Shown here piece after piece: positions 1 through 8,923 of a DNA stretch of 64,000 bases. Numbering within the stretch: position 1 is the first letter of the stretch; every line of letters starts with the position of its first letter. This stretch comes from JAXGXJ01 sp050943595 (GTDB lineage Bacteria > Actinomycetota > Thermoleophilia > RBG-16-64-13). Below the pieces are notes generated by a model, which ran no database searches, was not told where the DNA came from, and was given only the letters and a program-made list of their open reading frames with translations. The translations under genes and the position numbers were made by a program. The stretch lies in assembly GCA_050943595.1 (NCBI GenBank), contig JBMNPM010000002.1, positions 134,553-198,552 of the forward strand, in the 5' to 3' direction.

Positions 1-110
1 TCGGGGTCGATTTTGGAGAGAACCGAGGCAATCAATTCAAGCTTCCTTGCGGCAACCAGGTGAGGATCGCTGATCGCCCCGGGGGCGAATACGGTGCGAT
101 TGCGGCTATC
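1..110 (-). other. Open frame past the left gene, possibly the edge of another gene
   Basis: Just beyond the stop of the glycosyltransferase, one minus-strand frame stays open to the window edge and reads like protein (it contains APGAISDPHLVAARKLELIA). The other two minus frames hit stops. The frame is closed upstream by a stop at 114-116 and has no ATG or GTG start; the only conventional candidate is a TTG. It could be the damaged start of the next polysaccharide gene or chance. Only 110 bases are visible, so no function is assigned. Confidence 0.2.
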
Positions 111-1317
111 ACGCTAGAATCTCACTAGCTGCTTCGCTGATAGCATTCTCGTAAGTCGACCACGTGAGTTCACCAGCGAATGCTCTCGCCTCCGCCCCCC
201 ACCGTGGCCAACAGTGCATCTCTCTGAACGCATTGACCAGTGCTTCGGTGAGCGACTCAACAGTATCTGCCACCTCATAGCCCATGTCTCCATGGACGAA
301 ACCATCAATACCGCAGTAGCGGGTGACTATCATGGGAAGACCGGCATGCATAGCCTCAAGGCAAGCCAACGAGAGGCTTTCGGATAGAGACGGCATCACG
401 AAGATCGCGGCGCGTCTGTACAATGCCTGGACCCTAAGGTGGGGAACATTCCCGTGTTCCACTGAGATGCCGGACGGCAAAACCAAATTGTCATAGAGCT
501 CTTTGATAGGAGAATCCATGCTGCCAAGGATAATCACTCTCATCTTTTTTGGGGAGGTTAGATTTAACAAGACTGCGCCGCACTCTCGTAGGGCATGGCA
601 CAGTAGGTGCCCTCCTTTTCTCACGGAGTGCGCTCGCGCCAACACCACAACCTCCTCGGGGTCGTCAACTCGTTCGTGGCAGAACTGTGAGCTATCGGCT
701 CCATAGGGAATGATTCGTAGCTTGGCAGAACGCGATATCTGGTTGCGGACCCCATCGAGGCAGTAGGTCGATGGAAGTGTCACTAGATCTGCTTGCTCAA
801 CGATTCTCTGATTATGGGATTCGTCATGACTCCAGGAACTTGGCAGACCATGGTCTCTCTCATGTTGAGCGATCCTCGCCGCAGTCTCAGCCGATTGATT
901 GGAAATCTGATCCGACCAAATTCTCCATCCTCGTGCACGTGCAGCTTCGACCGTTTTCGGCATATAGTCCTGCAGCGTGACCAGAACTTTCGCATTGAGA
1001 CTTTGCCTGAGGATACAGCCAGCCACATAGGAGTCGAATTTGGCGTTGAAACCCCGCCCTCTCACCTGGAAGTCCCACATCTTTCGCAGTTGCCACAGAA
1101 ATGGTGAGACCACTGCTGCGCGGGACAAGTCTGGGTGATAGTAACCACTCGCCTTCGTACCTACGTCGCCAGGCACCATTGAGATGAGCCTCCCTAGCCC
1201 AACCCGGTAAAAAGGTGTGATATAACGAACTGACGCACCACTTCGAACGCAGCCTGCTACGAGATGGAGAGCGTGGTGCTTCCCAGGGTGTGCTACCAGA
1301 ATGTCATCCTGCACCAT
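109..1317 (-). CDS. Glycosyltransferase family 4-like protein
   Basis: About 402 residues. The C-terminal half has the retaining GT-B nucleotide-sugar binding pattern SLSESLSLACLEAMHAGLP, with the two glutamates seven residues apart, followed by the usual helix and a final region typical of family 4 transferases. It presumably adds one sugar to a lipid-linked oligosaccharide at the inner face of the membrane. The open frame extends to 1461, but that extension lies inside the upstream polymerase gene. The ATG at 1317 (protein starting MVQDD) overlaps the polymerase stop by 14 bases and fits translational coupling. Donor and acceptor cannot be read from sequence; the manC-gmd-fcl genes nearby make GDP-fucose a candidate donor. 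The fold is confident, the specificity unknown. Confidence 0.8.
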   Translation of the reverse strand: MVQDDILVAHPGKHHALHLVAGCVRSGASVRYITPFYRVGLGRLISMVPGDVGTKASGYYHPDLSRAAVVSPFLWQLRKMWDFQVRGRGFNAKFDSYVAGCILRQSLNAKVLVTLQDYMPKTVEAARARGWRIWSDQISNQSAETAARIAQHERDHGLPSSWSHDESHNQRIVEQADLVTLPSTYCLDGVRNQISRSAKLRIIPYGADSSQFCHERVDDPEEVVVLARAHSVRKGGHLLCHALRECGAVLLNLTSPKKMRVIILGSMDSPIKELYDNLVLPSGISVEHGNVPHLRVQALYRRAAIFVMPSLSESLSLACLEAMHAGLPMIVTRYCGIDGFVHGDMGYEVADTVESLTEALVNAFREMHCWPRWGAEARAFAGELTWSTYENAISEAASEILA

Positions 1318-2734
1318 CGAACCCCCGACTTCCTGTCCGGCCATCTTGGGATGTCCAAGCCACCTCGTTGACTGCCCAGGCAACCTCCGCCGGAGCGGCC
1401 TTTTGCCCACGGCCCAGGAGCTCCAGTGCTGTAGTGGTTGATCTAGTCCGTATACTGGCATGAGAAAGCCTACCCAGACTTACGGCAAAGGCTATCATGA
1501 GAAAGTACTGCTCGAACAAGTTGCCGACGAACAGTGCAACAGCCATCAAGAACACCAACAAGACAAATTGCTGTCTGGTCTGGCCCGATAATCTAGTTCC
1601 TATGGAGACGACAAACGCAACCCAACCGAACCAGAAAACGATGGAACCAAGCAGTCCAAACTGAAAGAATGCCGTCAACAGCGAGTTATCTACAAGAATG
1701 TTGAAGCGATAGAGAGACGGGGGGGTTCCACTAGCCAACACTTGACCTACCGCTGTATTGGTACCGACACCAAGACCACGCCCAATGAGCAATTCCCCCA
1801 TATGACCTTCCGACAACATCCGCACTGTCTCAACAAACGTACTCGCTCGTCCGCCACTTTGGAACTGTTGCGTAATCGCATCGCCACGGTTGACTTGTTC
1901 GATAATTGCTTGATAGGAAACGAAGAGCAGACACACGGCCAGCGGCAAGAAGATGAACTTGATGGCTCGCCGCAACCTTGGCTTAATCCGGCCCAATAGC
2001 TCCCAGAACACGGCTGCAATGAGCAGAATAATAGCCAAAGCCGCGAAGCGGGTTCCGCTCGACAGTGCCAAAAATAAGCACCATCCCGCGATGAGCACCC
2101 GCCTCTTCCACCCAAGGTCAGGCGCCAGCCAAGCCAGAAGAGCGACTCCCATGGCGAAGAATCCAGCAATTCCCGCTTGCCCGAATACGCCAGTCAATCT
2201 GGAGCTGCCAATGGCAAAACCAAGGAAAGTTGACCAATGCCGCGTCTGGAGAAGCACGAAGACAGTATTGACGGCCAGAACCATCAGCAAGAGCCAGAAC
2301 AAGTTGCTCCGGTCATGCCGATTGGAAGACAAGGCAGAGTAGAGAATGAATAGACCAAACGAGGCATGCAAGAGCATAATCCAGCGAAGGCCATATGGCA
2401 GGAAGAACAACGGACTGTACCCTAGTAGGAAGGGGACCATACCGAGGCACATGACAATAACAAGCCACACTGAATAGCGACGTACCAAACGAGTCTGCCA
2501 GGCTCGCAGAGGCACCCTCGGAAGAGCGGCCACCCAGCCGATTGAAAATATCAGGAGCAGAACATCTTTCGCGTATCGCGTCACGCCGCTAGACATAAGT
2601 AAGTCGCTTTCAACACTCCACAGTGCCGCCTGACCTGAAGCTGTCAGCAAATAAGCCACCTGGGCATACTGAATCATGCTCGCCAGAATGAAAACAACAA
2701 TGATTACATCAAGTCGCAGCAAGCGCTTCATCAC
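1304..2734 (-). CDS. Wzy-like polysaccharide polymerase / O-antigen ligase family membrane protein
   Basis: 476 residues, almost wholly hydrophobic, with about ten to twelve predicted membrane segments and a longer polar stretch around residues 270-340 (QQFQSGGRASTF to GVGTNTAVGQ). That large external loop before the last helices is the usual layout of Wzy/WaaL proteins. The protein likely polymerises or transfers lipid-linked repeat units on the outer face of the membrane. It sits between the flippase-side genes and the glycosyltransferase on the same strand, as expected for a Wzx/Wzy-dependent locus. The tail after about residue 430 is polar. The start may be either of two adjacent methionines. 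Assignment rests on topology and context, because these proteins diverge strongly in sequence. Confidence 0.7.
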   Translation of the reverse strand: MMKRLLRLDVIIVVFILASMIQYAQVAYLLTASGQAALWSVESDLLMSSGVTRYAKDVLLLIFSIGWVAALPRVPLRAWQTRLVRRYSVWLVIVMCLGMVPFLLGYSPLFFLPYGLRWIMLLHASFGLFILYSALSSNRHDRSNLFWLLLMVLAVNTVFVLLQTRHWSTFLGFAIGSSRLTGVFGQAGIAGFFAMGVALLAWLAPDLGWKRRVLIAGWCLFLALSSGTRFAALAIILLIAAVFWELLGRIKPRLRRAIKFIFLPLAVCLLFVSYQAIIEQVNRGDAITQQFQSGGRASTFVETVRMLSEGHMGELLIGRGLGVGTNTAVGQVLASGTPPSLYRFNILVDNSLLTAFFQFGLLGSIVFWFGWVAFVVSIGTRLSGQTRQQFVLLVFLMAVALFVGNLFEQYFLMIAFAVSLGRLSHASIRTRSTTTALELLGRGQKAAPAEVAWAVNEVAWTSQDGRTGSRGFDGAG

Positions 2735-2747
2735 ACACCGGAACCCA

Positions 2748-3020
2748 TCACGTTCGCAATTCCTTCCCCGCAGTCAGGATCAATTGGATGCCGCAACTAG
2801 GAGTCACTGACTCAGTCTCGCGCACCCCCAGTGATACAACGATCCCTGCGGCACTCCCCACAACTATCGCGCCAACTAGAACGTCTTTGGTCACGACAGA
2901 ATTAGCCCCGATGATTGCACGGGCACCAATCGTGACTCCCTTCAGGGCAACAGCATTCTGTGCTGCTCCCCCCAAATCAAGCCACCAACTGCAGGTGTTG
3001 ACGCTCACGATATTGTCATG
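2748..3020 (-). pseudogene. 3' remnant of a hexapeptide-repeat acyltransferase
   Basis: The readable peptide contains ALKGVTIGARAIIGANSVV followed by TKDVLVGAIVVGSAAG. This is the C-terminal left-handed beta-helix end of LbH acyltransferases (usual form VTIG..AIIGA.SVVTKDV....VVAGNPA). The preceding NTCSWWLDLGGAAQNAV fits the segment just before it. The frame is cut at 3024-3026 by a stop exactly where the IS3 remnant begins, so the N-terminal two-thirds is missing here. Pieces that look like that missing part lie on the far side of the element, at about 3520-3890. A GTG at 3008 could start a peptide of 86 residues, but it would lack most of the trimer-forming helix. Interpreted as a dead modification gene of the polysaccharide locus. 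Confidence 0.6.
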
Positions 3021-3431
3021 GACTTAGGTAACCAAGGCTCTGATGGAGTCGTTCCTCATTATAGTGGTCGATCCAATGGCCGACCGCCTGCCGGGCTTCA
3101 GCGAAACTCCTGAAATTGTGCTGCCAGACGTACTCTTCTTTCAAGCTGCGGAAGAAGCGCTCGATCACTCTGTTCTGCCTCTTTGGGCCGTCCCCGAAGA
3201 GAGAACTCATATCCCACGATCTCACGGTCATGACAGTCGATGGCGGCGACCAGATGCCCCCGGCCGTCTCTTCCACAGTCGATATGGGTGACATCGACGG
3301 CCCACCGTTTATCAGATCGAGCGGTGATGGAGATGCTTCAAGATGCTCAATACCAACGCCGCTCTCCTCTTTGCCGCCCACCGCCGGACGTTCTCGGGGA
3401 TCTCTTTGGACAGGTCTGCCACCTCCTGGTC
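3016..3431 (-). mobile_element. IS3-family insertion sequence remnant with internal deletions
   Basis: Three transposase pieces lie in succession on the minus strand. First comes an OrfA-like N-terminal segment (LSKEIPENVRRWAAKRRAAL, frame starting at 3431). Next, in another frame, is the OrfB catalytic core start (ARSDKRWAVDVTHID then DCHDREIVGYEFSLRGRPKE, about 3322-3190). After a further jump near 3175 comes the OrfB end (VIERFFRSLKEEYVWQHNF to HQSLGYLSP, ending at 3016). Most of OrfA, the linker, and the stretch carrying the second catalytic aspartate are missing, while the first aspartate and the glutamate survive. The product cannot be functional. No clear terminal inverted repeats were found. 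It interrupts an acyltransferase gene. Confidence 0.8.
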
Positions 3432-3519
3432 TCATCCGACCATATGTCTTAAGGGTGGCTTTGGTTCGGAGGGGGACAGGATAGTTCACTCCAATTCACA
3501 TCCCACCCTGAACGCAAAC

Positions 3520-3890
3520 CGGCTCGCACGCAGATTGCATGTCCGTTGTGGCAACAGGTGCTGCGTGAAAGAGCCGCAATGCAGACGCCCGATGCGGAAA
3601 AGCAGTCACCGATTATCACTAATGACCGCAGTGTAGCTGCCTCCACAATGCAAGGTCAAGCCAATCCTATTGGGCTCCTCAAGCGTAAAGATACCAGTAC
3701 ACAATCGTTTCCCGTAACTATCTTCCCTTAGCCCCCGAATGCTGACCGGCCCACGAAGGTCAACCGATCGCCGATATTCACTCCCACGGCAAACCGACAA
3801 AAGGCACATATAGCACGGTAAGCACTCTCCGCCACAGCGCTGCCAGCAGCCTGCCTTGGCTGACGCCCGAGGAAGAACCTCCCTGAAGCA
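3520..3890 (-). pseudogene. Probable 5' remnant of the acyltransferase, frameshifted
   Basis: No intact gene lies between the IS3 remnant and the flippase. Three minus-strand frames, read in order, give phrases in the style of hexapeptide acyltransferases: FCRFAVGVNIGDRLTFVGRS (about 3800-3740), then GIFTLEEPNRIGL...SYTAVISDN (about 3700-3610), then VIIGDCFSASGVCIAALS (about 3625-3570). Joined, they would make a plausible N-terminal part of the same enzyme whose C-terminus survives at 2748-3020. That implies at least two frameshifts plus insertion of the IS element. This is inference from motif style, not a database match; the stretch could also be unrelated debris. Confidence 0.4.
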
Positions 3891-3899
3891 CCAGTACCT

Positions 3900-5291
3900 C
3901 TATGCATCTCTCGCAAACCTTACTTTGAAACGGCGAAGTCGACGAACAACTCCACGACCCGCAAGCAAGGGGAACATGGCCAGTGAAAGAGCGAAGTTAG
4001 GGAGTCTGTCCTGAGTCAGGACCATGGCCTGCCGCACTGCAACAACCAGGACAAATGCATCAACAATAATTAGTGCACCCCCTATGCCCGCTAGGCCCCA
4101 AACATGTGCAAGCCCCACAGCCAAGGCAACAGCTGCTGATGTGCCGAGTAAGTACGCCGAAGCGACGGTCTGATGACGATTGACTGCAATCGATGCGATT
4201 GAGCTCGCCGACCAGAGAGAGTTGGTCAACACTACCCCACCAAGAACCAGGAAGAGGGTCGAATCAAACACGATGCCCCCGCGACTCCAAACCCGCATGA
4301 TGGGCTCTCCTGCGACAAAGAACACAACCAGGCTCACAAAAACAATCCAAATAGAACTGCCGACAGCCAGCCGATGAAGACGCCTGGCTTTTGCCGTCTC
4401 TCCCTTTCCGAACGAGATACTAAGCTCAGGCCAGAAGGATTGGTTGATCATGCCCATCATCTGAAACGGGATCCGGGTCATCGTCCGGTGGGTTGAAAAA
4501 ACAGGTACAAGCATCGCCCCCATAGTCCATCCGACCACCAATGTGAATCCTTGTATGCTAAGAGCATTGCCCAAAGGAAACGCCATGAAGGCTAGCGCGG
4601 GACGCAACAGGCGCTTGATTTCGCTTCGTGAGCAATGCTTAAGTCCCAAGGTGATCCAGGGGCTACACCGCCTAAGGTCCCCGATAAGAACGCCCGTTCC
4701 GATTACCCTTGTAGCGAGAACCACAATCGCCGCTGCCACGAACCCTCCACCAAAAGCTAGAATACATGCTGTCGCCGCGAATTCCCCCAATCGCAGCGTG
4801 TGATAGCCAAAAATCCCCCGCGCGAAGTTGCCCTCGCATCGGTAACCTGCGTTGACAAGAGCGCCTACTAGCCCGATGATCACTTGGGCCCACAGTAGCG
4901 CTACCACAACGGCCACTTGCCAACTGTCTGTTAGCGGTGTCGGGAGAAACCCGGGTCCAACCTGGAGCAGGATGATGACCACAACAGCCAAGCCCGAAGC
5001 AGCACTTGCGAGCAAAATCACTACTAGGGTGCTGTGGAGGGTCTTGAGTGCTTTGTCTCTTCGCCCCTGCGCTACACTCATCGTCATGTCGTTAGCGGCG
5101 ACACTGGCAAACCCGAAGTCACTCATCGATATGTACGAGGAAATGGCCGACAGCATCAACCATTCACCGTAGCGGTCCACCCCCCAGAAGTAGATGAACA
5201 GCGGCACCCCAGCCAGCTGCACGAGAACAGTGACCACCTGACCGAAACTGGTCGCATATAAGCTGCGAACTATGCGCGTCCTTGTGCTCAA
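3900..5291 (-). CDS. Wzx-type polysaccharide flippase (MATE/MVF superfamily)
   Basis: 463 residues with roughly twelve membrane segments and a short basic C-terminus (GRGVVRRLRRFKVRFARDA). The N-terminal pattern, LYATSFGQVVTVLVQLAGVP then LFIYFWGVDRYGEWLMLSA, is the classic start of polysaccharide biosynthesis exporters, including the YGEW/YGxW signature in the loop after helix 1. It would flip undecaprenyl-linked repeat units across the membrane for the Wzy-like polymerase encoded downstream at 1304-2734. The gene is intact, unlike the flippase stump upstream at 5325-5660. The repeat unit it carries is unknown, but the neighbouring GDP-fucose genes suggest one containing fucose. Confidence 0.85.
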   Translation of the reverse strand: MSTRTRIVRSLYATSFGQVVTVLVQLAGVPLFIYFWGVDRYGEWLMLSAISSYISMSDFGFASVAANDMTMSVAQGRRDKALKTLHSTLVVILLASAASGLAVVVIILLQVGPGFLPTPLTDSWQVAVVVALLWAQVIIGLVGALVNAGYRCEGNFARGIFGYHTLRLGEFAATACILAFGGGFVAAAIVVLATRVIGTGVLIGDLRRCSPWITLGLKHCSRSEIKRLLRPALAFMAFPLGNALSIQGFTLVVGWTMGAMLVPVFSTHRTMTRIPFQMMGMINQSFWPELSISFGKGETAKARRLHRLAVGSSIWIVFVSLVVFFVAGEPIMRVWSRGGIVFDSTLFLVLGGVVLTNSLWSASSIASIAVNRHQTVASAYLLGTSAAVALAVGLAHVWGLAGIGGALIIVDAFVLVVAVRQAMVLTQDRLPNFALSLAMFPLLAGRGVVRRLRRFKVRFARDA

Positions 5292-5324
5292 TGAAAGCTC
5301 TCAGGCATCAGGAGGCCAGGAGCC

Positions 5325-5660
5325 CTACGGGAGCAGGACACGGGCTCCGATCTGAGCCATATATGCCGAGGATCGTTCTCGCTTTGCTAAGTCCCTCATC
5401 TGCTCTGCGAACCCCAGACACCGGCTGCAGTGCTCAGCTCGAGAGTGAAACCTGCCCCGTGTAGCCAGGATTCCCCAGACAACACATCCTCCGTTCGCGC
5501 CACTTAGGAGACGGGCCAACACAACTGTGACTGCAAACTGCATGGCCGCACCCCCGAAGATGGAGACACTACTGCGCCATATACCGCTTGAGATAGTGGC
5601 CCCTGTCAGCCCATTCTGCTGCCCGTAACTAGATCGAACGTACCTTCGTCGCTGTCCTAC
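5325..5660 (-). pseudogene. Remnant of a second polysaccharide flippase
   Basis: The roughly 420 bases between the intact flippase and the FkbM gene hold no complete gene. At about 5603-5502 the minus strand encodes GATISSGIWRSSVSIFGGAA followed by MQFAVTVVLARLLS. This is the typical first helix of Wzx-like exporters (compare SxxW...G....Q....I.LARLLSP). Straight after it the frame loses similarity and runs into low-quality sequence up to a stop at 5325. No start codon with a ribosome site is visible. I read this as the decayed 5' end of another flippase gene, left when the locus was rearranged or exchanged. Confidence 0.5.
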
Positions 5661-5709
5661 CGCTGGTTTCCCGACTGATTTTCGCAACTTATCAGTGTCA
5701 TCTCGCCAT

Positions 5710-6639
5710 CTATCTAGATGTCTCAAGACTACGCAGCCGGTCGAATAGATCCTCGTCGTTTCTATGAAAACAGCACACGTCGAAATAGGAGACAGCCATT
5801 CCGTTAGCACGGTTCGAGCGCAAATAGGAATTCAACTCGGCAAAAGTCTGAGGTATGGTGGTCGATAGCAGGAAGTTACCAAAGTTATCGTAGATGACGA
5901 AGTATACGTAACCGATTGCCGTGAGTTTCTCGATTGTCTTTTGGCTGTTCTCTTCATCACCACGGCTAAAGCCCGTGTCATATTCAAAGAAGAGAACAGG
6001 GCGAGCCGTCGCCAGATAGCTGATAGACGACATGATGATTTGAAAATCAAAGCCGTCAGTATCGATTTTTAGGAGACGCGCCCGACGAAACGCGGGATGC
6101 GAATCAACTATGGACGCCAAATCCCTCATCTTGCAGCCCACGCCGTCGTTATTGACAGCAGATACCACTGAGGATGTGCCGTACTTTGTGGCCACGGCCG
6201 CCAGATCAACGCCACACTCAGGGGGACCGACGAAACAATTAAGGACTTTGATGTGACAACCTAGACGCCGAGCATTCTCGTGGAGATAAGGAATAAACCG
6301 ACTGTTGCCCTCGATAGCCAATACGGGAATATCCTCGTAAGCGCAAATGATTGCAGCCGTGTCGCCCACATTGGCTCCAATGTCAATGGCCGCCATGTCC
6401 GGGTATTTCTCGCGAACAATAAAGGCAATGTCCCCTAGCGCCTGATCGTATCTGCGCCACCGGATTCGAATATGCATCAGAGCATGATCGCCGGGTAGAA
6501 CCACTTTATGTCTTCCCAGCCGATACTCCACACCCCTAGCCCCCAAGGGGGGAATCAGTCTGCAGACCTCTCTGCGTAGGCGTAGGTACTTAATAGCACT
6601 CCTTCGCCTGACAAGTGAAAATACCCGACTAACAATCAT
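5710..6639 (-). CDS. FkbM-family SAM-dependent methyltransferase
   Basis: 309 residues from the ATG at 6639. The SAM-binding first motif is AIDIGANVGDTAAII, followed by an acidic residue after the next strand (VLAIEGNSRFIPYLHENARR), as in FkbM methyltransferases. A later RLLKIDTDGFDFQII is the family's KIDxxG(Y/F) motif. It probably O-methylates a sugar of the polysaccharide in the cytoplasm. The longer open frame to 6765 is a shadow inside gmd. The ATG at 6639 overlaps the gmd stop as ATGA, which indicates coupling. By eye the gene is richer in A+T than the housekeeping genes further right, in keeping with a recently acquired polysaccharide locus. Confidence 0.85.
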   Translation of the reverse strand: MIVSRVFSLVRRRSAIKYLRLRREVCRLIPPLGARGVEYRLGRHKVVLPGDHALMHIRIRWRRYDQALGDIAFIVREKYPDMAAIDIGANVGDTAAIICAYEDIPVLAIEGNSRFIPYLHENARRLGCHIKVLNCFVGPPECGVDLAAVATKYGTSSVVSAVNNDGVGCKMRDLASIVDSHPAFRRARLLKIDTDGFDFQIIMSSISYLATARPVLFFEYDTGFSRGDEENSQKTIEKLTAIGYVYFVIYDNFGNFLLSTTIPQTFAELNSYLRSNRANGMAVSYFDVCCFHRNDEDLFDRLRSLETSR

Positions 6640-7808
6640 AAGCCAGATTCCTGCGTTGTTTGAACGAATCTCAACCGGGCTACAAACGGACTGCCGAGCG
6701 CCTCCCTCAAATCCCCTCTCACCATCTCCGCAGTAAGCTCCTCCAGCGTCACGGTCGGCGTCCATCCCAGCACAGTCCGCGCCTTAGACGCATCCCCCAG
6801 CAACGCGAACAGTTCTGTAGGCCGGTAATACCTCTCGTCCACCCGCACCAGCACTCGCCCTGGCACGATGGCACTATTGAGACCCTTCTCCAGTCCCGGC
6901 CTAGACCCGTTCTGGGCTGCGGCCAGTCGATCGGCGTCGATCTCATCGACCACTCCGATCTCATTGAGCCCTTCACCCTCCCAGCGCAGGTGGATGCCCA
7001 CTTCAGCGAACGCCCGCTCGGTAAACTCCCGCACCGTGTGTTGCTCGCCGGTGGCGATAACGTAGTCGCCCGGCTCGTCCTGCTGCAGCATAAGCCACAT
7101 AGCCCGCACGTAATCGCGCGCATGGCCCCAGTCGCGCTTAGAATCGAGTGAGCCCAGGTACAGGCACTCCTCCAAGCCCAGAGCGATACGGGCTACGGCT
7201 CGGGTGATCTTGCGGGTGACGAAGGTCTCACCGCGCACCGGGCTCTCGTGATTGAAGAGAATGCCGTTGGAAGCGTGCATGCCGTAGGCATCGCGGTAGT
7301 TACGTGTGATCCAATAGGCGTAGAGCTTTGCCGCCGCGTATGGGCTACAGGGGGCCATGGGTGTGTTCTCGTTCTGGGGCGACTCGGGCGCGTTGCCGAA
7401 GAGCTCCGAGGTAGAGGCCTGATAGAAGCGGCAGCACTTCTCCATTCCTAGGATGCGCATCGCCTCCAGCAACCGCAGGGTACCGAGGGCGTCGGAGTTG
7501 GCCGTGTATTCCGGCGTCTCGAAGCTCACCTGCACGTGCGACTGAGCAGCCAGGTTGTAGATCTCGTCCGGCTGCGTCTCTTGTACGATGCGGATGAGGT
7601 TGGTGGCGTCGGTGAGGTCGCCGTAGTGGAGAAAGTAGCGCACGTCAGGCAGATGAGGGTCTTGATACAGATGATCCACCCGGTCGGTATTGATGAGACT
7701 GGCCCGGCGCTTGATACCGTGCACCGTATAGCCCTTACCCAGCAGAAACTCGGCCAGATAAGCGCCGTCTTGGCCGGTGGCGCCCGTGATGAGGGCCGTC
7801 TTGGTCAT
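6636..7808 (-). CDS. gmd: GDP-mannose 4,6-dehydratase
   Basis: 390 residues. It converts GDP-D-mannose to GDP-4-keto-6-deoxy-D-mannose, the first committed step to GDP-L-fucose. The NAD(P) glycine motif is GATGQDGAYLAEFLLGKGY at the very N-terminus, followed by the family-specific RRASLINTDRVDHLY. The catalytic YxxxK is in SPYAAAKLYAYW. The signatures LFNHESPVRGETFVTRKI and LGSLDSKRDWGHARDYV are diagnostic for Gmd rather than other extended short-chain dehydrogenases. Start chosen at ATG 7808, with AGGAG upstream and an ATGA overlap with the end of fcl. Three genes (fcl, gmd, methyltransferase) are stop-start coupled, so they form one transcript. Confidence 0.95.
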   Translation of the reverse strand: MTKTALITGATGQDGAYLAEFLLGKGYTVHGIKRRASLINTDRVDHLYQDPHLPDVRYFLHYGDLTDATNLIRIVQETQPDEIYNLAAQSHVQVSFETPEYTANSDALGTLRLLEAMRILGMEKCCRFYQASTSELFGNAPESPQNENTPMAPCSPYAAAKLYAYWITRNYRDAYGMHASNGILFNHESPVRGETFVTRKITRAVARIALGLEECLYLGSLDSKRDWGHARDYVRAMWLMLQQDEPGDYVIATGEQHTVREFTERAFAEVGIHLRWEGEGLNEIGVVDEIDADRLAAAQNGSRPGLEKGLNSAIVPGRVLVRVDERYYRPTELFALLGDASKARTVLGWTPTVTLEELTAEMVRGDLREALGSPFVARLRFVQTTQESGL

Positions 7809-8824
7809 GTACGGTCTTCTCCTCTTGCGTCGCCCCGCACATCTGCAGTGCGGAGGTACCAGTCGTAGGTGTGTCTGAGGCCCTCTTCCAGCCCCATACG
7901 CGGCTTCCACCCCAGAGCACGGATGCGGCTCACATCGAGCAGTTTCTGCGGAGTGCCGTCGGGCTTATCCGTGTCCCAGGTAATGGGCCCCTCGTAACCG
8001 ACAACCCTGCACACCATCTCAGCCAACTCGGCTATGGTGCAGTCTTCGCCCGTGCCGATGTTTATAAGGCCGTCAGGGACATGCGACCAGTCCCCACCTT
8101 CCAGGAGCATGCATACGGCGGCTGCCAGATCGTCCACGTGCAGCAGCTCGCGACGCGGCGTGCCCGTACCCCAGAGAACCACGGGACCGGCCATAGAAGC
8201 CTCCCCTGCTCCGGCCTTTGTGGCCACCTTGGCCTCATGGAACTTCCTAATGAGTGCCGGCACCAGGTGACTGGTCTCCAGGTCGAAGTTGTCCCCCGGA
8301 CCATACAGATTCGTGGGCATGAGCGAGAGATAACTCGTGCCGTACTGGCGATTGAGACTGCGGCACAGCTCGATGCCTGCGATCTTGGCCACGGCGTAGG
8401 GGCGGTTGGTCTCTTCCAGTGGGCCGGTGAGGAGGTGTTCCTCTTTGAGCGGCTGAGGGGCCAACCGCGGATAGATACAGGAGCTCCCCAGGAATATCAG
8501 ACGATGGACCCCCATCTGGAAGGCCTCGTGGATAGTATTGAGCTCAATGGCCAGATTCTCCTGCACGAACTCGTACGGGTAGGTCTGATTGGCCATGATG
8601 CCGCCCACCCGAGCCGCAGCCAGGATGACCACGTCGGGATGCTCTCGGGCAAAAAGATCGCGTGTCTGGACCTGGTCGGTGAGATCCACCTGAGCATGTG
8701 TTGGAGCCACAATACGCCGGTATCCGCGGGTCTGCAGTGTGCGTAGGATGGCCCCTCCGACGAGACCCGTCCCGCCCACGAGCAGTATTTTCGCGTCCGA
8801 CTCTATTGGAATGACCTCGACCAC
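7805..8824 (-). CDS. fcl: GDP-L-fucose synthase
   Basis: About 339 residues from a GTG at 8824. The enzyme epimerises and reduces the Gmd product to GDP-L-fucose using NADPH. Evidence: NADP-binding GGTGLVGGAILRTL near the N-terminus, catalytic serine region FLGSSCIYP, PLEETNRPYAVAKIAG with the YxxxK pair, and LYGPGDNFDLETSHLVPALI, all characteristic of Fcl/WcaG. The open frame extends upstream to 8977, but a promoter with -10 at 8895-8900 sits inside that extension, so translation must begin downstream. The GTG at 8824 is the only in-frame conventional start before the nucleotide-binding motif, though its ribosome site is weak. It is the first gene of the fcl-gmd-methyltransferase operon. Confidence 0.92.
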   Translation of the reverse strand: MVEVIPIESDAKILLVGGTGLVGGAILRTLQTRGYRRIVAPTHAQVDLTDQVQTRDLFAREHPDVVILAAARVGGIMANQTYPYEFVQENLAIELNTIHEAFQMGVHRLIFLGSSCIYPRLAPQPLKEEHLLTGPLEETNRPYAVAKIAGIELCRSLNRQYGTSYLSLMPTNLYGPGDNFDLETSHLVPALIRKFHEAKVATKAGAGEASMAGPVVLWGTGTPRRELLHVDDLAAAVCMLLEGGDWSHVPDGLINIGTGEDCTIAELAEMVCRVVGYEGPITWDTDKPDGTPQKLLDVSRIRALGWKPRMGLEEGLRHTYDWYLRTADVRGDARGEDRT

Positions 8825-8894
8825 CTCAGATGGTGTCTCGGATGGTATCGTCAGGAGTGCCCTACAGTAAAAATTCTCGCACTGCCGGGGTTCT

Positions 8895-8923
8895 TTTATA
8901 CCACACCGCCCAATCTGCAACAA
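8895..8923 (-). promoter_or_regulatory. Sigma-70-type promoter for the fcl-gmd operon
   Basis: On the minus strand, TTGTTG (8923-8918) is followed by exactly 17 bases and then TATAAA (8900-8895). Transcription would start near 8888, giving a leader of about 64 bases before the GTG start of fcl. It lies in the divergent space between fcl and the pseudokinase gene. Confidence 0.65.
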
